A stretch of DNA of 64,000 nucleotides from Polaribacter sp. Hel1_85 (GCF_000766795.1 NZ_JPDS01000001.1:67001-131000); one strand, 5' to 3'; counted from the stretch's first letter, positions 50,185 through 59,748 are shown. Numbers and translations are program-made. The notes: a model not told the origin generated them from the sequence alone.

Positions 50185-50934
50185 ATGACAAAAATTACTG
50201 CAATTATACCTACTTTAAATGAAGAAATTCATATTGCTGATGCTATAAAATCAGTAAGTTTTGCAGATGAAATTATTGTTATTGATTCATTTAGTACAGA
50301 TAAAACTTTAGAAATAGCTGAAAAGCTAAACGTAAAAATCATCAAACGAAAGTTTGATGATTTTTCTTCTCAGAAAAACTTTGCTATTAATCAAGCTGAA
50401 AATGATTGGATTTATCTTTTAGATGCTGATGAAAGAGTTACCCCAAAAGTTGAAAAAGAAATTATAGAAGCTCTTAAAGATCCAAAGGATTTTGTAGGTT
50501 TTTATGTAAGAAGAACTTTTTATTTCTGTGGAAAACGAGTTGATTATAGTGGTTTTCAGAGAGATAAAGTAATTCGTTTATTTTTAAAAGAATATTGTAA
50601 ATACAGTGGTCTAGTTCATGAAAAAATAGTCACTAAAGGTAAATTAGGCTTTTTTAAGAATAAGATAGATCATTTTTCTTACAGAAATTATGACCATTAT
50701 ATATCTAAGATGAATCATTATGCTGCAATAAAAGCAAGTGAACTACATGAAAAAGGGAAAAAAGTAAATATTTATCATGTAATGGTAAAGCCAACAGCAA
50801 GATTTTTTATTCATTATATAATACGCCTTGGGTTTTTAGATGGTTTTACTGGTTTTTTAGTTGCAAAAACACAAGCTTATGGTGTGTTAACTAGATATAT
50901 TAAATTGTGGTTGTTAAATAGAGGAATAAGATAA
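50185..50934 (+). CDS. Family 2 glycosyltransferase (lipopolysaccharide core, WaaE/KdtX-like)
   Basis: GT-A glycosyltransferase of 249 aa. ITAIIPTLNEEIHIADAIKS and IIVIDSFSTDKTLEIAE form the nucleotide-sugar half, with the metal motif LLDADER. The acceptor half has FYVRRTFYFCGKRVDYSG and YSGLVHEKI, the WaaE/KdtX (LPS core beta-1,4-glucosyltransferase) pattern. It starts 12 nt after dapD. A C-terminal amphipathic segment probably sits on the inner membrane. Confidence 0.88.
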   Translation: MTKITAIIPTLNEEIHIADAIKSVSFADEIIVIDSFSTDKTLEIAEKLNVKIIKRKFDDFSSQKNFAINQAENDWIYLLDADERVTPKVEKEIIEALKDPKDFVGFYVRRTFYFCGKRVDYSGFQRDKVIRLFLKEYCKYSGLVHEKIVTKGKLGFFKNKIDHFSYRNYDHYISKMNHYAAIKASELHEKGKKVNIYHVMVKPTARFFIHYIIRLGFLDGFTGFLVAKTQAYGVLTRYIKLWLLNRGIR

Positions 50935-50948
50935 TAAGATAAAAAATA

Positions 50949-51629
50949 ATGAAAATAATTATTTTAGCGGCAGGTATTGGTTCAAGATTAGGAAATCCGT
51001 TTCCTAAACCATTAACACCATTAAAAGATGGTAAAAGTATAATGGAAAAACAATTGTATAATATCACTAAGTATTTTGATATTAATGATGTTACTACTGT
51101 TGTTGGTTTTAAAAAGGATTTAATTATGGAAAAGTTTCCAGAAGTTAATTATGTATATAATCCTTTTTTTGATAGAACAAATACTTCTAAGAGTTTATTA
51201 CAGGCTTTAAAAAAACATAAAGGTAAATCAGTTTTATGGTTTAATGGAGATGTTGTCTTTGATGAAAGATTGTTGTCTTTATTAATTGAAGATATTAATA
51301 ATAAAAATTCTTTTATTTCTGTAAATACTCAAAATGTAGCAGAAGAAGAAGTAAAATACACTCTAAAAGATGGTTTTGTAAATAAATTATCTAAAGAAGT
51401 AAAAAATGCTTTAGGTGAAGCTGTTGGTATTAATTTTATTTCTTCAAAAGATTTGAATATTTTTATAAAACATTTAGAGATTTGTGATGATAATGATTAT
51501 TTTGAAAAAGGCTTAGAAAATGCAATTAGTCAAGATGATTTGAAACTTAAAGTTATAGATATTTCTAAATATAATTGTATAGAAATCGATTTTAAAGAAG
51601 ATCTAGAAAATGCTAATAAATTAATGTAA
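50949..51629 (+). CDS. Sugar/choline/polyol-phosphate nucleotidyltransferase (LicC-like)
   Basis: Nucleotidyltransferase of 226 aa. The nucleotide loop IIILAAGIGSRLG with PKPLTPL is intact and WFNGDVVFDERLL holds the metal-binding Asp. The pattern is like LicC-type phosphocholine or related CTP:polyol-phosphate cytidylyltransferases. With the following CDP-glycerol phosphotransferase-like gene, CDP-polyol or CDP-choline formation is a fair inference, not proven. Spacing to both neighbours is short (14 and 2 nt). Confidence 0.82.
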   Translation: MKIIILAAGIGSRLGNPFPKPLTPLKDGKSIMEKQLYNITKYFDINDVTTVVGFKKDLIMEKFPEVNYVYNPFFDRTNTSKSLLQALKKHKGKSVLWFNGDVVFDERLLSLLIEDINNKNSFISVNTQNVAEEEVKYTLKDGFVNKLSKEVKNALGEAVGINFISSKDLNIFIKHLEICDDNDYFEKGLENAISQDDLKLKVIDISKYNCIEIDFKEDLENANKLM

Positions 51630-51631
51630 GT

Positions 51632-52669
51632 ATGAAAACAGTTCTTTTCTGTATGAACCCTTATTCTTTTGGAATTTTAGAACCTATAAAGCAGGTTTTA
51701 AAAGAAAGAAACTATGAGTATATTTGGTTTGCAAGAAAAGAAGTAATTGAAAAATTTCCTTTTAAAGATGAATATGTAACTTCTAATATTCGAGAAATTA
51801 TAGAATTTAAAAGTGATACACTTTTTGTGCCTGGTATTGAAGCTCCTCATTTTTTGAGAGGTGTTAAGGTTCAAACATTTCATGGTTTTGCAGGTGAAAA
51901 AAAAGGTCATTTTAGAATCAGAAAATATTTTGATTTATATCTAACTCAAGGTCCTTTTTTTACTAAAAAATTTAATCAATTAAAAAATAAATTTAAAGAC
52001 TTTAAAGTTGTAGAAACTGGTTGGCCTAAACTAGATATTTATGGAAAACAATTGCATAAATTTGATTCAAATGCTCAGCAACTTAAAGAAAAATACAAGG
52101 CAAAAAAAATAATATTGTTTGCCCCAACTTTCTCACCATCATTAACTTGTGCTCCTTTTTTACAAAATGAACTTGAAGATTTAGCTACAAATAAAAACTA
52201 TTTAATAGTTATTAAGTTTCATGATTTAATGTCGAAAGACTTAATTAATAAATACAAGAAAATAGCTGAAAGAAATAGCAATATTTTATTTATTGAAGAA
52301 AGAAATATTATTAAATATCTTTTAATTTCTGATTTAATGATTTCTGATACATCGTCTGTAGTGTATGAATTTTTATTGTTAGATAAACCTGTTATTACTT
52401 ATAAGAATAATTCTAAAATTTTTAAATGGGATAATTCTTTAACGTATGATAAACTTTCTGAAAAGGTAGAAATTAATCTATTAAAAGATCCTTTTAAGAA
52501 TCAGAGATTAGAAATTTTCAATGATTATCATCCATATAATGATGGTAAATCTGCAGAAAGAATGGTTGATGCTGTAGAAGATTATATCGAAAAGCATGGA
52601 ATTCCTGAAAGAAGAAAAATTCCTTGGCTTAGAAGATATAAAATGAATAAGCTTTTTGGAAACCATTAA
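51632..52669 (+). CDS. CDP-glycerol/polyol glycerophosphotransferase-family protein
   Basis: Protein of 345 aa related to the catalytic half of TagF/TagB-type polyol phosphotransferases. Motifs are VQTFHGFAGEKKG (the His-Gly that binds substrate), ETGWPKLD, ILFAPTFSPS and DLMISDTSSVVYEFLLLDKP (the D-x-S-S-x-x-Y-E motif). It has no transmembrane helix. It starts 2 nt after the nucleotidyltransferase, implying they act in sequence: an activated polyol phosphate is moved to a surface glycan. Confidence 0.85.
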   Translation: MKTVLFCMNPYSFGILEPIKQVLKERNYEYIWFARKEVIEKFPFKDEYVTSNIREIIEFKSDTLFVPGIEAPHFLRGVKVQTFHGFAGEKKGHFRIRKYFDLYLTQGPFFTKKFNQLKNKFKDFKVVETGWPKLDIYGKQLHKFDSNAQQLKEKYKAKKIILFAPTFSPSLTCAPFLQNELEDLATNKNYLIVIKFHDLMSKDLINKYKKIAERNSNILFIEERNIIKYLLISDLMISDTSSVVYEFLLLDKPVITYKNNSKIFKWDNSLTYDKLSEKVEINLLKDPFKNQRLEIFNDYHPYNDGKSAERMVDAVEDYIEKHGIPERRKIPWLRRYKMNKLFGNH

Positions 52670-52789
52670 ATTTAAATTTTTTCTACAGAAATAATAATTT
52701 TCAACTGGACGACTTACTAGTTTTTCATCAAGCATAAACTTATTAAATTTTTCTTTTATAAATTTTAAGTTTAAAAGGATAGAAAACAA

Positions 52790-52797
52790 TAAATTTG
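52790..52797 (+). promoter_or_regulatory. -7 box (TAAATTTG) for the CCA-adding-like gene
   Basis: TAAATTTG matches TAnnTTTG and lies 16 nt before the ATG at 52814. Confidence 0.5.
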
Positions 52798-52813
52798 CGT
52801 CACTTTTAAAATT

Positions 52814-54226
52814 ATGAAATATACAGAAGCAATTTCTTCAGAAATATTTAGTGTAATATCTAAAGCATCAAAACAATTACAAATGGATAGTTATGTAATT
52901 GGTGGATTTGTACGTGATTTTTTCTTAAAAAGAGGAACCTCTAAAGATATAGATGTAGTATCAGTTGGAAGTGGAATTGAGTTAGCTCAACAAGTTTCTA
53001 AATTGTTGCCAAACAAACCAAAAGTACAGGTTTTTAAAACCTACGGAACAGCAATGTTACGATATAAAGACATAGAAATTGAGTTTGTTGGAGCTAGAAA
53101 GGAATCGTATTCTGAAGATAGTAGAAATCCTGAAGTTACAGAAGGAACTTTACAAGATGATCAAAATAGAAGAGATTTAACCATAAATGCTTTAGCTTTA
53201 AGTTTAAATGAAGATAATTTTGGAGAATTATTAGATCCTTTTAACGGAATTAAAGATTTGGAGAATAAGGTGATTAAAACACCACTGAATCCAGATATAA
53301 CTTATTCTGATGATCCTTTAAGAATGATGCGCGCTATTCGTTTTACAACACAATTAAATTTTAAAATTGATGATGAATCTTTAGAAGCAATTTCTAGAAA
53401 TGCGTATCGATTAAAAATTATTACAAGAGAAAGAATTGTTGTTGAACTAAACAAAATTTTAGAAGCTCCAAAACCTTCTATTGGTTTTTTATTATTAGAA
53501 AGAACAAGATTGCTAAAACAAATTTTACCCGAATTAATAGCTTTAAAAGGAGTAGAGGAAGTAGAAGGGCAAAAACATAAAGACAATTTTTATCATTCAT
53601 TAGAGGTAGTAGATAATATTTCTGAATATACAAATGATGTTTGGTTACGTTGGGCGGCTTTGTTACATGATATTGGTAAGGCACCTACGAAAAAGTTTAG
53701 TAAAAAAGTTGGTTGGACTTTTCATGCGCACGAATTTGTAGGTTCTAAAATGGTGTATAAATTATTCAAGAGATTGAAAATGCCAATGAACAATAAAATG
53801 AAGTTTGTTCAAAAAATGGTGTTGTTAAGTTCGCGTCCAATTGTTTTGGCAAGTGAGGTTACAGACTCAGCTGTAAGACGTTTGGTTTTTGATGCTGGAG
53901 ATGATATTAATTCTTTAATGACTTTATGTGAAGCAGATATTACTACAAAAAACCCAAAGAAATTTAAACGTTATCATCAAAATTTTAATTTAGTAAGAAC
54001 TAAAATTAAAGAAGTAGAAGAAAGAGATAAAGTACGTAATTTTCAACCACCAGTTACAGGAGAAGAAATTATGAAAGCTTTTAATTTAAAACCTTGTAGA
54101 GAAATTGGGCAAATAAAAGAAGCTATTAAAGAAGCTATTTTAGAGGGTGAAATTCCAAATGAACATAAAGCTTCTTATAACTTTATGATTGAAAAAGGAA
54201 AGTCATTAGGCTTGAAAATTGATTAA
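52814..54226 (+). CDS. cca: CCA tRNA nucleotidyltransferase / poly(A)-polymerase-family protein with HD domain
   Basis: Class II nucleotidyltransferase of 470 aa. The head has VIGGFVRDFFL (G-G-x-V-R-D) and the catalytic pair in SKDIDVVS. The DDQNRRDLTINALAL and DDPLRMMRAIRF signatures follow. An HD domain (WAALLHDIGKAPTKKF, with upstream DNFYHSLEVV) fits the Bacteroidota CCA-adding enzymes. Repair of tRNA 3' CCA ends is the expected role; poly(A) addition is the alternative. It is monocistronic and ends at a strong bidirectional terminator. Confidence 0.93.
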   Translation: MKYTEAISSEIFSVISKASKQLQMDSYVIGGFVRDFFLKRGTSKDIDVVSVGSGIELAQQVSKLLPNKPKVQVFKTYGTAMLRYKDIEIEFVGARKESYSEDSRNPEVTEGTLQDDQNRRDLTINALALSLNEDNFGELLDPFNGIKDLENKVIKTPLNPDITYSDDPLRMMRAIRFTTQLNFKIDDESLEAISRNAYRLKIITRERIVVELNKILEAPKPSIGFLLLERTRLLKQILPELIALKGVEEVEGQKHKDNFYHSLEVVDNISEYTNDVWLRWAALLHDIGKAPTKKFSKKVGWTFHAHEFVGSKMVYKLFKRLKMPMNNKMKFVQKMVLLSSRPIVLASEVTDSAVRRLVFDAGDDINSLMTLCEADITTKNPKKFKRYHQNFNLVRTKIKEVEERDKVRNFQPPVTGEEIMKAFNLKPCREIGQIKEAIKEAILEGEIPNEHKASYNFMIEKGKSLGLKID

Positions 54227-54253
54227 TCATCTTTAGCACTTAATTATAAACAT

Positions 54254-54292
54254 AAAAAAGACCAATACTTTTAAAGTACTGGTCTTTTTTTT
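54254..54292. terminator. Bidirectional terminator between convergent cca and ABC exporter genes
   Basis: AAAAAAGACCAATACTTT pairs with AAAGTACTGGTCTTTTTT over a 2-nt loop (one A-C mismatch on +, G-T wobble on -), with T-runs on both strands. Confidence 0.85.
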
Positions 54293-54307
54293 GAAAGATA
54301 TATTCTT

Positions 54308-56137
54308 TTAACTTAAAGATTGCATTGTAACTAACTTAAAGTATTCTCCTTTTTTAGCTAATAATTCTTCATGTTTTCCTTGCTCTACAATCTTCCCTTT
54401 TTTCATAACCACAATCTTATCTGCTTTTTGTATGGTAGATAATCTGTGAGCAATTACTAAAGAAGTTCTGTTTTGCATCATTTTTTCTAATGCAGTTTGT
54501 ACCAATTGTTCAGATTCTGTATCTAAAGCAGAAGTAGCTTCATCTAAAATCATAATTGGAGGATTCTTTAAAACAGCTCTAGCAATAGATAAACGTTGTT
54601 TTTGCCCCCCAGAAAGTGTGTTTCCACTATCACCAATATTGGTGTTAAATTTTTCTGGTAAATTTTGGATAAACTCATTCGCATTTGCAATTTCAGAAGC
54701 TTCAAAAATAGCTTCATCTGTAGCGTTTTCTGTTCCGAGTTTTATGTTATTTGCAATAGTATCATTAAAAAGAATAGAATCTTGAGTTACAATCCCCATT
54801 AAATCTCTTAAAGATTTTTTAGTGATATTTTTAATATTTTCACCATCAATTAAAACTTCTCCTTTATTGACATCGTAAAAACGCGTAATTAGATTTGCTA
54901 AGGTAGATTTTCCACTTCCAGATTGTCCAACTAAAGCAACAGTTTCTCCTTTTTTAACTGATAAAGAAAAGTCTTTTAAAACATAATCTTTTTTATATTT
55001 AAAAGAAATATTTTTAAATACAATTTCATTTTCAAAACTTTGTTTAATAATGGCATTTGGTTTGTCTTTAATACTGTTTTCAGTATTTAAAACTTGCATA
55101 ATTCTTTCTGCAGATGCTTCTCCTTTTTGAATGTTATAATAGGATGTTGTAATTAATTTTATTGGATTTAAAACTGTGTAAAACAATACAATGTAACCAA
55201 AGAATTCATCTGGTTGTAAAGCACTTGTTTTAGATAAAACTTCTGTTCCTCCATACCAAAGAATGGCAATAATTGTTGCAGAACCTAAAAACTCACTCAT
55301 TGGAGATGCTAAGGTTTGTCTATGAAAAACACTTGTCATTAAGTTTCGAAAAGTAGTTGTAGAATTATTGAATTTACTCTCAATAATTTTTTCTGAATTA
55401 AATCCTTTTATAACCCTTAAACCGGTTAGAGTTTCTTCTATAAAGGATAGAAAAGTTCCTGTTTCTTTTTGTGCCTTTGCAGATTTTGCTTTTAATTTTT
55501 TGCTGATTGATGAAATAATAAAACCAGAAACAGGAAGTAAAATAAAAACAAATAACGTTAGTTTTAGGCTCATAAAAAGCATAATTGCAATGGCAATAAT
55601 AACTGTTAATGGTTCTCTAACAATAGTTTCTATAGATGTTAAAATTGAAACTTCTACTTCTTGTACATCTGCTGTCATTCTAGCAATAATATCTCCTTTT
55701 CTTTTTTCAGTAAAGTAAGATATTGGCAATTCTACTATTTTGTTATATAGTTTGTCACGTAAATCTTTAACAATCCCCGTCCTTAAAAACGTGATAACAT
55801 ATGAGGCTAAATATCTAAATAAGTTTTTCAAGAAAAATAAAGAAAGAGCCAATAAACAGATGAATAGCAAAGTATTTATTTCTCCTTCATTTTCTATTTT
55901 TTCAGATATAAAATGATAAAAATTATCTTTTAAATAACTTCCAATTTTTGTGATTCCTTCATAAGTAGGTTTGGTTGTAATCTTTTTGTCAGTACCAAAA
56001 AGAATACCTAAAACAGGTATAAAAGCTAAAACAGATAAAACATTAAAAAGAGCATAGAAAATGTTAAATACAATATTTAGTATTGTGAATTTTCTATACT
56101 TCTTTTCATATTTTAAAATGTCTTTGAAATGATTCAT
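54308..56137 (-). CDS. ABC exporter (permease-ATPase fusion)
   Basis: Half-transporter of 609 aa. Six helices in about residues 20-350 precede the ATPase, with Walker A GQSGSGKST, Q-loop, signature LSGGQKQRLSIARA, Walker B IMILDEATSALD and LVIAHRLST. It resembles MsbA-type lipid flippases more than drug exporters, but the substrate is not certain. It overlaps the phosphosugar mutase stop by one base, forming a two-gene operon. The combination with glycosyltransferases nearby suggests envelope synthesis. Confidence 0.92.
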   Translation of the reverse strand: MNHFKDILKYEKKYRKFTILNIVFNIFYALFNVLSVLAFIPVLGILFGTDKKITTKPTYEGITKIGSYLKDNFYHFISEKIENEGEINTLLFICLLALSLFFLKNLFRYLASYVITFLRTGIVKDLRDKLYNKIVELPISYFTEKRKGDIIARMTADVQEVEVSILTSIETIVREPLTVIIAIAIMLFMSLKLTLFVFILLPVSGFIISSISKKLKAKSAKAQKETGTFLSFIEETLTGLRVIKGFNSEKIIESKFNNSTTTFRNLMTSVFHRQTLASPMSEFLGSATIIAILWYGGTEVLSKTSALQPDEFFGYIVLFYTVLNPIKLITTSYYNIQKGEASAERIMQVLNTENSIKDKPNAIIKQSFENEIVFKNISFKYKKDYVLKDFSLSVKKGETVALVGQSGSGKSTLANLITRFYDVNKGEVLIDGENIKNITKKSLRDLMGIVTQDSILFNDTIANNIKLGTENATDEAIFEASEIANANEFIQNLPEKFNTNIGDSGNTLSGGQKQRLSIARAVLKNPPIMILDEATSALDTESEQLVQTALEKMMQNRTSLVIAHRLSTIQKADKIVVMKKGKIVEQGKHEELLAKKGEYFKLVTMQSLS

Positions 56138-57852
56138 TAATTCAATTTCATCTCTTTAATGATTCTTTGAATTTTTGCATCTAATGCAACTTCAACATTA
56201 ATAGCGTTTTTTGCAGAGTCTAATGTAGTATTTACACTAAAGTAAAATTTAATTTTAGGTTCTGTACCACTTGGTCTTGCAGCAATTCTTGTTCCTGTTT
56301 CAGTTTGATAAATTAACACATTAGATTTTGGTAAATCAATGTTTGTTACTTCACCAGTTATTAAGTTTTTTCTTGTTGAAGCTTGATAGTCTGAAAGTGT
56401 TTCTACTTTTTCTCCATCAATTTCAGTTAATGGGTTATTACGCATATCACTCAACATTTGCTGAATTTCTGCAGCACCATTCATTCCTTTCTTTACAATA
56501 GAAATTAAATGTTCTTTATAAAAGTTATTTCTAATATAGATGTTTAGTAATTCTTCATAGAAAGAACTTCCACTTTGTTTTGCATAAGCAGCAACTTCAC
56601 AAGCTAAAAGAGTTGCTGTAACTGCATCTTTATCTCTTACAAAATCACCAATCATGTAACCAAAACTTTCTTCACCACCACCAATAAAATCCATAGATTC
56701 ATGATCTCTAATCATTTTAGCAATCCATTTAAAACCAGTTAAACCAACTTTGGTAGCTACACCATAACTTGCTGCAGCTTTATTTACTAATTCTGTCGAA
56801 ACAATTGTAGAACCTACAAACTGATTGCCGTTTATTTTACCTTCTTCTTTCCATTTTTTTAGTAAGAATTCAGTCATAACAACCATTGTTTGGTTACCAT
56901 TCATCAATTTCATGTTTCCATCTAAATCTCTTACAGCAACACCTAATCTATCACAATCAGGATCCGTACCAATTACAATATCAGCGCCTAATTTGTTTGC
57001 TAAATCAGTTGCCATTTTTAAAGCTTCTGGCTCTTCTGGATTTGGAGATTTTACTGTTGGGAAATCACCATTTGGAGCTCTTTGTTCTTCAACAATATGA
57101 ACATCAGAATATCCTGCTTTTGCTAATGCATCTGGCACAGAAACAATAGATGTTCCATGTAAAGAAGTAAAAACAATTTTTAAATCATTACGATTAATTT
57201 TATCAGATAAACAACCGTTTTTAACAGAACCATCAATAAAGGCGTCATCAACATCTTTACCAATAACTTCAATTAAATCTTCTTTTGCATTGAAATTAAT
57301 TTCTGAAAAATCTAAAGCATTTACTTTTGCAATAATTCCACCATCATGAGGAGGAACAATTTGTCCTCCATCTGCCCAATATACTTTGTAACCATTATAT
57401 TCTGGCGGATTATGAGAAGCTGTTAATACTATACCAGCATCACAACCTAAATGACGAACAGCAAAAGACAACTCTGGTGTTGCGCGTAAATCTTCAAAAA
57501 GATATACTTTTATATTATTTGCAGATAAAACATCTGCTACTACTTTAGCGAATTTTTTACTATTGTGTCTACAGTCGTAAGCAATTACAACACTTAGTTG
57601 TTCTTTTTTTACGTTTTCTATTAAGTAATTAGACAAACCTTGAGTAGCTCTACCTAATGTATATTTGTTTATTCTATTAGTTCCTGCCCCCATAACTCCA
57701 CGCATTCCACCAGTACCAAATTCCATGTCTTTGTAAAACCTGTCTGCTAATGCATCTGGGTTATTAGAAATTAATTCTTGAATTTCTGTTTGAGTTTCAG
57801 CATCAAAAGTTGATGTTAGCCATTGTTTTGCTTTGTCTAAAATATCTTTCAT
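56137..57852 (-). CDS. Phospho-sugar mutase (phosphoglucomutase/phosphomannomutase, PgcA-like)
   Basis: Alpha-D-phosphohexomutase of 571 aa. The phospho-Ser loop is TASHNPPEYNGYKVYW, the metal loop is GTDPDCDRLGV, the sugar loop is GGEESFGYM and the phosphate-binding loop is RPSGTEPKIKFYF. Length and the GTGGMRGVMGAG N-terminus match the PgcA-type (glucose/mannose phosphate) branch. It provides glucose-1-P for glycan synthesis. Its own -7 box lies just upstream. Confidence 0.95.
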   Translation of the reverse strand: MKDILDKAKQWLTSTFDAETQTEIQELISNNPDALADRFYKDMEFGTGGMRGVMGAGTNRINKYTLGRATQGLSNYLIENVKKEQLSVVIAYDCRHNSKKFAKVVADVLSANNIKVYLFEDLRATPELSFAVRHLGCDAGIVLTASHNPPEYNGYKVYWADGGQIVPPHDGGIIAKVNALDFSEINFNAKEDLIEVIGKDVDDAFIDGSVKNGCLSDKINRNDLKIVFTSLHGTSIVSVPDALAKAGYSDVHIVEEQRAPNGDFPTVKSPNPEEPEALKMATDLANKLGADIVIGTDPDCDRLGVAVRDLDGNMKLMNGNQTMVVMTEFLLKKWKEEGKINGNQFVGSTIVSTELVNKAAASYGVATKVGLTGFKWIAKMIRDHESMDFIGGGEESFGYMIGDFVRDKDAVTATLLACEVAAYAKQSGSSFYEELLNIYIRNNFYKEHLISIVKKGMNGAAEIQQMLSDMRNNPLTEIDGEKVETLSDYQASTRKNLITGEVTNIDLPKSNVLIYQTETGTRIAARPSGTEPKIKFYFSVNTTLDSAKNAINVEVALDAKIQRIIKEMKLN

Positions 57853-57881
57853 AGAATCTAAGATTGTGTTTATAAAAAAAA

Positions 57882-57889
57882 CAAATATA
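57882..57889 (-). promoter_or_regulatory. -7 box (TATATTTG, minus strand) for the phospho-sugar mutase operon
   Basis: TATATTTG matches TAnnTTTG. It lies in the 41-nt space between the GT2 stop and the mutase ATG, so the mutase has its own promoter although the GT2 upstream is on the same strand. Confidence 0.5.
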
Positions 57890-57893
57890 CTAT

Positions 57894-58850
57894 TTAGAAA
57901 TTGAGTTTTTCTTTAATGGTATAGTGTTTTTCGTTACTTTTTGTTTTTATTATGAGTTCTCCAATAAAACCGGCTAAAAATAGAAGAGTTCCTAAAATCA
58001 TAGAAGTTAGGGCTATAAAAAACCAAGGATTATCTGTTACTAATATTGTTTTGATGCCATTAAAAACTTTGTATAGTTTGTAGGCTCCAATATAAAATGC
58101 TGATGTTATTCCAAAAAGAAACATTAATGTTCCCCAAAGCCCGAAAATGTGCATGGGTCTTTTACCAAATTTTGATAAAAACGAAATGGTAATTAAATCT
58201 AAAAAACCGTTTATAAAACGATCCATTCCAAATTTAGTTTCTCCGTATTTTCTTGCCTGATGTTGCACTACTTTTTCACCAATTTTAGTAAAACCTTCGT
58301 TTTTTGCTAAAACAGGAATGTATCTGTGCATTTCTCCACTAACTTTTACAGATTTAATTACTTCATTTTTATAGGCTTTTAATCCGCAATTAAAATCGTG
58401 TAATTTTAATCCTGAAGTTTTTCTTGCTGCAGCATTAAATAGTTTGGATGGAATGTTTTTAGTAATAACATTATCATAACGTTTCTTTTTCCAGCCAGAA
58501 ATCAAATCGAAATCTTCATCAATAATTAAACTAAATAAATCTGGGATTTCTTCTGGATTATCTTGTAAATCAGCATCCATAGTAATAACAACGCGACCTT
58601 GTGCTAATTCAAAACCAGCATCTAATGCTTGAGATTTTCCGTAGTTTTTTTGAAATCGAATTCCTTTTACTTCGGTATTGTGTTCAGATAACTCTTCTAT
58701 AACTTTCCAAGAATTATCTGTGCTACCATCATCAATAAAAATAATTTCATATAAATAACGATTGGATTGCATAACTTTTGCAATCCAATCGTATAATTCT
58801 TTTAAAGATTCATCTTCGTTAAGAAGTGGTATTACTACCGAAATATCCAT
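57894..58850 (-). CDS. Family 2 glycosyltransferase, polyprenyl-phosphate type (GtrB/DPM1-like)
   Basis: Membrane-anchored GT2 of 318 aa. N-terminus ISVVIPLLNEDESLKELYDW, metal motif TMDADLQDNPEEIP, and the DPMS-like acceptor segment ARKYGETKFGMDRFINGFLD. Two C-terminal transmembrane helices (about 235-257 and 275-300) match transferases that load undecaprenyl phosphate with a sugar. The donor is probably UDP-glucose or GDP-mannose; this is inference. Confidence 0.9.
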   Translation of the reverse strand: MDISVVIPLLNEDESLKELYDWIAKVMQSNRYLYEIIFIDDGSTDNSWKVIEELSEHNTEVKGIRFQKNYGKSQALDAGFELAQGRVVITMDADLQDNPEEIPDLFSLIIDEDFDLISGWKKKRYDNVITKNIPSKLFNAAARKTSGLKLHDFNCGLKAYKNEVIKSVKVSGEMHRYIPVLAKNEGFTKIGEKVVQHQARKYGETKFGMDRFINGFLDLITISFLSKFGKRPMHIFGLWGTLMFLFGITSAFYIGAYKLYKVFNGIKTILVTDNPWFFIALTSMILGTLLFLAGFIGELIIKTKSNEKHYTIKEKLNF

Positions 58851-58951
58851 ATTTTGTAGTTACAAAGTTTAAAGTTGTAAAGTTAACTGGTTTCAAAACA
58901 ATTTTTGTAATAGCTTTAAAACTTTATTAACTAATTAACTTTTATAAGAAC

Positions 58952-59473
58952 TTAATAGTTTTCCTCTTCAGACTTTTTCATAACAGCAGCAATAATTGCA
59001 GATATTACAAATCCTAAGAAAGCAGACATTGCTAAAATCATTGCTGATAAAATTCCAGGAGTTTGAAATTTATTAGCCATTTCTGTAGCACCTTCTATTT
59101 GTTCTTCAGTCATACCAGAATCTAACCAAGCAGTTTGCTGTACTTCCATAGCTTGTTGTTGATAAGTTGGGTCAATATAATTCATAAAAATTAATGTATA
59201 CACAATAGCTATTACTGCACTAATCATGGTAATTCCCATTCCTATTTTAACACCTTGTCCCCAAGAGATAAAACCACCATTTGCTTCCTTAAATTTTTTA
59301 ATACCAATTATAATAAGAGCAATCATAGCAATAAAACTAGCAAGACTGTTAACCCATTGTAATTCGATTAAACTCCCTGAAGCAAAAAGAGCTAAGTGAA
59401 CAATTATACCAATAACACCTAGGTATAAACCGTAATTTAAGATAATACTTTTACTACTTGCTTGATTTTCCAT
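58952..59473 (-). CDS. DUF4199 membrane protein
   Basis: Integral membrane protein of 173 aa with four helices (about 13-32, 38-57, 73-95 and 140-163) and the typical GGFISWGQGVKIGMGITMIS segment of DUF4199. This family is widespread in Bacteroidota, often next to a dolichyl-phosphate-mannose-synthase-like GT2, as here. No function is known. Confidence 0.9.
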   Translation of the reverse strand: MENQASSKSIILNYGLYLGVIGIIVHLALFASGSLIELQWVNSLASFIAMIALIIIGIKKFKEANGGFISWGQGVKIGMGITMISAVIAIVYTLIFMNYIDPTYQQQAMEVQQTAWLDSGMTEEQIEGATEMANKFQTPGILSAMILAMSAFLGFVISAIIAAVMKKSEEENY

Positions 59474-59498
59474 TATTCTAATAATTTAGTTAGTTATA

Positions 59499-59506
59499 CA
59501 AATATA
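59499..59506 (-). promoter_or_regulatory. -7 box (TATATTTG, minus strand) for the DUF4199 gene
   Basis: TATATTTG matches TAnnTTTG, about 25 nt before the DUF4199 ATG. Confidence 0.45.
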
Positions 59507-59618
59507 TTGATTTCATTTTTGATAGTTTTTATTTTTCGAAAAAGATTATAGACTATCATAACAATACATTAGTATTCAAGTTGTTGAAATTGTTACATAA
59601 AAATAATACTTTTTTTAA

Positions 59619-59648
59619 TTGTTTAAATAAAAATCTATTGTAAATTTG
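59619..59648 (+). promoter_or_regulatory. -33/-7 promoter of the SRP RNA gene
   Basis: TTG at 59619-59621 and TAAATTTG at 59641-59648, with a 19-nt spacer, match the Bacteroidota -33/-7 consensus. The RNA begins a few bases downstream. Confidence 0.7.
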
Positions 59649-59650
59649 CA

Positions 59651-59748
59651 GCGGCAAGTCCTACACAACTAGCTCCCTTTGAATCCTCCAGGGCGGGAAC
59701 GCAGCAAAGGTATTAGGTTGTAGCAGTGTGATGTAGGTAGCTTGCCAT
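59651..59748 (+). ncRNA. ffs: Signal recognition particle RNA, small bacterial type
   Basis: About 98 nt. The closing stem GGCAAG (59653-59658) pairs with CTTGCC (59741-59746). The helix 8 core is readable: TCCTCCAGGGCGGGAACGCA contains the conserved GGAA-type tetraloop region and the asymmetric A/C-rich internal loop (AGCAAAGG) bound by Ffh. A T-run (ATTTTTTTA) follows as terminator. It binds Ffh to target membrane and secreted proteins. Confidence 0.93.

Noticed and set aside
55368-55718. 116-codon frame antisense to the second ABC exporter
   Set aside because: Overlaps the transmembrane coding region; antisense hydrophobic shadow only.
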